Part shown: positions 6,851 to 10,106 of the stretch, piece after piece | How the letters are laid out: each line of letters begins with the position of its first letter | Position numbering within the stretch: the first letter of the stretch is position 1 | Assembly (NCBI GenBank): GCA_003024985.2 | Contig: PXIH01S0001510.1 | DNA: 10,106 nt | From: Euperipatoides rowelli | Taxonomy: Eukaryota; Onychophora; Udeonychophora; Euonychophora; Peripatopsidae | Reading direction: 5' to 3' (one strand) | The notes under the pieces: generated by a model | The model's input: the letters and a program-made list of their open reading frames with translations, nothing else | Database searches by the model: none | Told to the model about the DNA's origin: nothing | Made by a program: the position numbers and the translations under genes

Positions 6851-7221
6851 CAACGGTTATCAACCTATTTGCAGCAGCGACCCACTATTTTTTAAATAGC
6901 CCAAGAATGGACCCAACACTATTTCCAACAGTTGGGGAGGAAAAGGGTAAAACTATTACCGTAATTAAAACAAAACTAGAGCCTAATTTAAATTTGACCA
7001 ATAATTTGTCAAACATAATATTTAGTTGTTTTTTCACTATCTTATTTAGGCCTAGTGTAAAACGTAAAATATTCGGAAGGAAAAAATTTCGGAAAATCAT
7101 CTTATTCTTATTCAGAAATTCATATTTTCGGAAACAAAAAAAAATATGTTTATCTCCTGTAACCCAACCGACCTTATAAAAAATTAACCGACCCAAATTA
7201 TTTTTTAAGGTTCCGCCGCTG
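6851..7221. mobile_element. Possible non-autonomous hAT-like element
   Basis: The left end CAACGGTTATCAACCT (6851-6866), followed by gcagcagcgacccac, resembles hAT termini of the type CAGNGGTTCTCAACCT...GCGACCCAC. On the right, aaggttccgccgctg (7207-7221) read in reverse gives CAGCGGCGGAACCTT, a plausible but diverged partner. Possible 8-bp target copies are tacaacaa (6846-6853, overlapping the damaged left end) and tacatcaa (7222-7229), 7 of 8 matching. Inside are two AACCGACC units 20 bases apart (7166-7173, 7186-7193) and no transposase. The two ends may come from different elements. Confidence 0.4.
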
Positions 7222-7229
7222 TACATCAA

Positions 7230-7465
7230 CACAGGGAATCCCCAAGAAAACATGGGATAAATAAATGTTTTGGTCATTTCGTATGTCAATTTAATATAAA
7301 TAATTTTAATTCAGTGAAAATCATTTAACTTTGAACTCAAAATATCAAGCTATCTTCAAATTAATCTAAAAACAAAATAATAAATATTGATGTGATTAAA
7401 TAATAATATTGTGCCAAGTGAAAAGAGCTGTGTTTATTAGTACCGGTAGTTAAAATCTTCCTTTT
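7230..7465. other. Short non-coding AT-rich spacer
   Basis: This stretch separates the hAT-like right end from the 3' tail of LINE A. I see no gene, repeat or structured element in it. Confidence 0.4.
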
Positions 7466-7480
7466 AGAATTAGAATTAAA
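7466..7480 (-). repeat. LINE A 3' tail (AATTCT repeats)
   Basis: Read on the minus strand the sequence is tttaattctaattct, a short tandem run of AATTCT units. Many Jockey/CR1-group LINEs end in a short simple repeat instead of poly(A). It marks the probable 3' end of LINE A. Confidence 0.6.
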
Positions 7481-7514
7481 AACCAGGCATGTGTAAGTCA
7501 AAAGACTTTTATAC

Positions 7515-8333
7515 CTATATTAAACTTTGAAAATTGGTATCAACACATAAAAATCTGTCTAGAGCCTTCTTGAAACTATTAAGGGTTAATTGTAGAACCA
7601 TCTCTCCCGGCAGTGCATTCCACTGCAAAATCATTCTCACAGAAATAAAGGAATATCTTGATCTCAAACGAGAATGCTTCATATGCAATTTCTAGGTATG
7701 ACCTCTAATGACAAAAACTGGAGATAGTTCAAACAAATGCTCTCTATTGCCTTCCAAAACCGCTTTCTTAAAAATGAAAATTAATTCCCCCCTATATTTC
7801 CTTTGTTCAGGAATCAAAATATGGAAAGTAAACAGAATCTGTAATATATTGGTATAAGCCACATGAGAAAAACCCTGAATCTTTTTAGTAATTATTCTGA
7901 AAAATAAATTTAGTTTCTTACGAGTAATATTGTTTATAAAGTATGCCGTGTTACAATAGTCAACTAGTGGCTGAAGGTAACTCAGGTAAATAACTCGAAA
8001 AGTAGACAAACTTAAAAATGAAAACATTCCCAACAAGAAATAAAATGATCTATAAAGTTTAGTCGCTAGGCTGTCGGCCTGCGAAGAAAAATATAAACGT
8101 GAATCAACCTGGACCCCCAAATCATTGTTAACGTCCACACGTGTAATAATTTCATTACCCAATTTAAATTCATGGGGAATTTTAGTTGGACCCAAATGGA
8201 AGTAACATCTCTTTTGAGTATTAGTTGACAGCCCATTCAACCTTGCCCACAAGGAGACAAAATCGATTTCCGCCTGAAAACCATTACAATCACTTGAGTA
8301 TTGCACACAGAATATATTCTGAAATCGTCTGCC
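7515..8333 (-). pseudogene. LINE A ORF2: reverse transcriptase C-terminal part, broken
   Basis: ADDFRIYS at about 8309-8332 is the reverse transcriptase active-site block. A frameshift shortly after moves the reading to a 204-codon frame (7692-8306). This frame has LWARLNGLSTNTQK, DLGVQVDSRLYFSSQAD, YLSYLQPLVDYCNTAYF and EQRKYRGELIFIFKK, the ordered blocks of the RT thumb and C-terminal region in Jockey/CR1-type LINEs. A TAG at 7692-7694 interrupts the frame just after RGHT. The same frame continues for 58 more codons (containing LQWNALPGEMV and SFKKALDRFL, the usual terminal block) to the genuine-looking stop at 7515-7517. The element therefore has one nonsense mutation and at least one frameshift. 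Confidence 0.9.
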
Positions 8334-8335
8334 GA

Positions 8336-8490
8336 TTGTTACCCAGAATTCTTCTCATTTCTAGTCCTTTTTATTATTTTATGTGAACAAAGAAAATAAA
8401 TATTATACATAGTATTATAAAAAAAGTAAATTCATAGTAGGCCTATATACTTTAAAACTCTAGCCTTGTAAAGGATGAGAGTTTTAATTA
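8336..8490. other. Spacer between the two LINE remnants
   Basis: AT-rich, with no gene. It contains a TAGGCCTA at 8438-8445. It should contain the insertion junction of LINE A (left) and the target flank of LINE B's 3' end (right), but I could not define either precisely. Confidence 0.4.
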
Positions 8491-8492
8491 CA

Positions 8493-8516
8493 ATAGAATT
8501 AGAATCTTTGTTTATT
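8493..8516 (-). repeat. LINE B polyadenylation signal and 3' tail
   Basis: On the minus strand AATAAA (8511-8516) is followed closely by acaaagattctaattctat, that is ATTCTA units, before unrelated sequence. The tail is nearly the same as that of LINE A, which suggests that both elements share a 3'-end recognition type. Confidence 0.6.
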
Positions 8517-8606
8517 AAGTTAAAAACTTTTAAACATACAACATATCAAATGTATCCAAGGAAAACAACTTGGAGTACAGTATATAGTAAAAAAAAAAGA
8601 AATAAC

Positions 8607-9395
8607 CTAAATCAATAAAACAAAAACAATTAGCGGTTTTAGATAGGTCTCAGACAATAAAATTGTCATATTTACAAATTCTTCCCTTGTTGACAGATAT
8701 TCCTTCAGTAGTTTTTTGAAAAGAGTTTTTGAATTAGCTAATACAATTGAGTGTGGAAGGCTATTCCAAAGGTCAATTGATCTGTTTTTTATAAAAGCTT
8801 TAGAAATGTTAAGTCTATTAAATTTTATTTGTATTTTTTTCCCATCATTACGTGTCTTGATGCAGTTACTATTTTGGAACAGACCTTCATATCTATACTT
8901 ATTTAAGTGTATATACATGAACACAAGATCATTATATTGTATCCTTTGGGACGGTGTGTATAAACTCAGTGCACCCAGATGCTTATTATGTCTTGCCTTC
9001 CAAACCCCAGATGAATTTTGTCATCCTTCTGAAGGACTTATTCAAATTTTCCAAATCTTTTTTGAAGAGCAGCATATAAGCAGAGGAGAAGTAATCTATG
9101 TGGGGCTGGATGAAACATTTGTATAAGATAGTAAAGAGCTGAGGGTTATTCTGTGGAAAGATCTTATCATTCCCATTTTTTTCTTGATATTATTTGCATG
9201 TATGCTAAATGATAAAGAATGATCCAGCCAAATTCCCAGGTCTTTCTGAATCTCCACCCTTTTTATTTCTCTTCCATCAAACTCTAAGTGCTGAATTACT
9301 GTTTTTTGTGTTTTATGTCCTATCAACATATATACCGTCTTTTTCAAATTGATCTCAAGATAGTTTACCTTTGTCCAGGCTGTTATTTTGTCCAA
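8607..9395 (-). pseudogene. LINE B ORF2 C-terminal region, broken
   Basis: From 9395 the frame reads ITAWTKVNYLEINLKKT and KDLGIWLDHSLSFSIHANNI, then needs a shift near 9140. From there it continues as LYKCFIQPHIDYFSSAYMLL and NLNKSFRRMTKFIWG (to about 8988). After a further shift, the 8607-8924 frame has YIHLNKYRYEGLFQ and SIDLWNSLPHSIVLANS, then SKTLFKKLLKEYL, the standard terminal block of this LINE group. The stop at 8607-8609 is near the expected end of the protein. At least two frameshifts separate these pieces. Confidence 0.85.
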
Positions 9396-10015
9396 ATTTC
9401 TCTAAATAGAAGCGAGATCATCCCAATCTTTGTATGCACCATAAAGCTTGACATCATCTGCATAAATCAGAATGTGTGATGTTATCTGCAAAATCTGCCA
9501 TCATAATATTAAAAAGTGCTCCCGCAAGTACAGAACCTTGCGGGACTCTTTTAGTTATGTAATTTGTATGTGAAGTAACACCATCCAGGTCTACCTTTAC
9601 CTTTCTCTTTGAAAGAAAAAAGACTATCCACCTTATGATGTATTCATGAATCCCATACAACTCTCATTTTATCTATCAGAATTTGGTGGTGTACATTGTC
9701 AAAGGCTGCCTTGAAGTCAATAAAAACGGTGCAGACATTTTTTCCTTCTTCACGTATATCTAATATGTCATTAAGCATTATTATCAAATTGTCTAGAGTT
9801 GTGTAACCCCGTCTAAAACCAAATTGACAATTTGCTAATATCTGTCGGGTCTCAAGGAAGTCATACAAACGAGCCAAAATAATCCGCTCAGCTATTTTAC
9901 ATAAGTTAGATGTAAGAGTAATTGCTCTGTAAGTTTCAATCGAGTCTCTTCGCCCTCTTTTATATTTCGGCACAACAGTACCACACTTCCATTCTTCAGG
10001 AAATAGACCACTAGT
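9390..10015 (-). pseudogene. LINE B reverse transcriptase domain, broken
   Basis: Blocks appear in the usual order. GLFPEEWKCGTVVPKYK (from about 10009) and YRAITLTSNLCKIAERI lead into QFGFRRGYTTLDNL and VFIDFKAAFDNVHH, with the first catalytic Asp at 9716-9718. After a one-base shift near 9655 come YGIHEYIIRWIVFFLSKRK and RVPQGSVLAGALFN. After another shift comes LIYADDVKLYG, with YADD at 9453-9464. The catalytic Asp residues are all still present, so inactivation is by frameshifts. A TAG at 9402-9404 also stands in the frame after YADD, where such proteins commonly have Gln. Confidence 0.9.
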
Positions 10016-10106
10016 TAGGCCGGGTCTACACTAGCGTTTCAGCCGTGCGGTTAGAACCGTGAGGTTGAACCTCAAAAAAGTGAATACATTATCTCCAATG
10101 GATAAG
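10016..10106. mobile_element. MITE-like sequence, left end only
   Basis: LINE B coding similarity stops at a TA (10016-10017), after which GGCCGGGTCTACACTAGCG begins; in the minus-strand reading a stop appears at once. Inside are two related 14-base units (10043-10056 and 10057-10070, 10 of 14 matching) and two small hairpins, cggtt-ag-aaccg and gaggtt-g-aacctc. GC-rich hairpin-forming ends beginning GGCCGGGTCTACACT are typical of short non-autonomous DNA elements. The far end is outside the window, so class and length are unknown. Confidence 0.4.

Larger units (their letters stand above)
7466..8335 (-). mobile_element. LINE A: 5'-truncated non-LTR retrotransposon, Jockey/CR1 group
   Basis: The minus strand carries the last part of a LINE ORF2 from the reverse transcriptase ADD motif to the ORF end, followed by about 35 bases and an AATTCT-type tail at 7466-7480. 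Upstream of the ADD motif (above about 8335) no reverse transcriptase sequence can be recognised. This fits the 5' truncation usual for LINE insertions. The truncation point is approximate, and I saw no clear target-site duplication. Confidence 0.85.
8491..10016 (-). mobile_element. LINE B: non-LTR retrotransposon remnant, Jockey/CR1 group
   Basis: The minus strand carries most of a LINE reverse transcriptase, the C-terminal region, a 3' untranslated stretch with AATAAA (8511-8516) and an AATTCT-type tail (8493-8505). The 5' portion (endonuclease and ORF1) is absent: the reading stops at about 10016, where a MITE-like sequence begins. That sequence may be an insertion into LINE B, with the rest of the LINE beyond the window. 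The differing residues show that A and B are different elements or subfamilies. Confidence 0.85.

Noticed and set aside
6835-7289. Overlapping open frames on both strands (about 114 and 134 codons)
   Set aside because: They span the presumed hAT-like ends and low-complexity runs, show no domain, and overlap each other. I treat them as chance.
8716-9126. Plus-strand open frame of about 136 codons
   Set aside because: It is the antisense of the LINE B C-terminal region, which has recognisable conserved blocks on the minus strand.
9288-9479. Plus-strand open frame of 63 codons
   Set aside because: Antisense shadow of the LINE B region around YADD and the following block.
1-10106. tRNA, rRNA, CRISPR array, riboswitch, bacterial operon signals
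   Set aside because: None was recognisable by reading; the sequence has metazoan features throughout.

Overview
The window looks like AT-rich (roughly 70% A+T by eye) nuclear DNA of a multicellular animal, most likely an invertebrate. The grounds are one spliced exon, a Copia LTR retrotransposon with a metazoan-type half-tRNA primer site, two Jockey/CR1-group LINEs, hAT-like DNA transposon ends and long homopolymer runs. There is no operon structure, no bacterial-type gene and no CRISPR array. I cannot name the species.

Layout, left to right. Positions 387-684 (minus strand) hold one convincing host exon with a textbook acceptor and donor. It encodes a basic segment with three 'DAR' repeats, reminiscent of POLDIP3/SKAR. 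No other exon of that gene is visible, so most or all of the window may lie in its introns or upstream of it. About 1460-1610 is the likely end of a Copia 5' LTR, followed by a primer binding site at 1611-1624. From 1711 to 5331 (plus strand) the full Copia order gag, protease, integrase, reverse transcriptase, RNase H can be followed. It is broken by many stops and frameshifts and has altered catalytic residues. At 5332 the RNase H region is cut by a sequence with a hAT-like terminus (CAGTGATGG). No 3' LTR is seen.

Positions 5340-6500 are AT-rich with no readable gene, but contain a near-perfect 74-bp palindrome (5744-5817). Positions 6500-7230 hold a short ORF of unknown status, a 27-bp tandem duplication, a 15-bp-arm hairpin and a second hAT-like pair of ends. 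Two minus-strand LINE remnants fill the rest. LINE A (about 7466-8335) starts inside the reverse transcriptase at its ADD motif. LINE B (about 8491-10016) retains most of the reverse transcriptase. Both end in the same AATTCT-type tail. From 10016 a MITE-like sequence with small hairpins runs off the window.

None of the transposon proteins appears functional, so the window is best read as a transposon graveyard beside a single host exon. The most interesting leftovers are the strong excess of the word TAGGCCTA, a possible excision footprint inside the Copia RNase H, and the long palindrome. I did not find evidence of a new multi-gene system.
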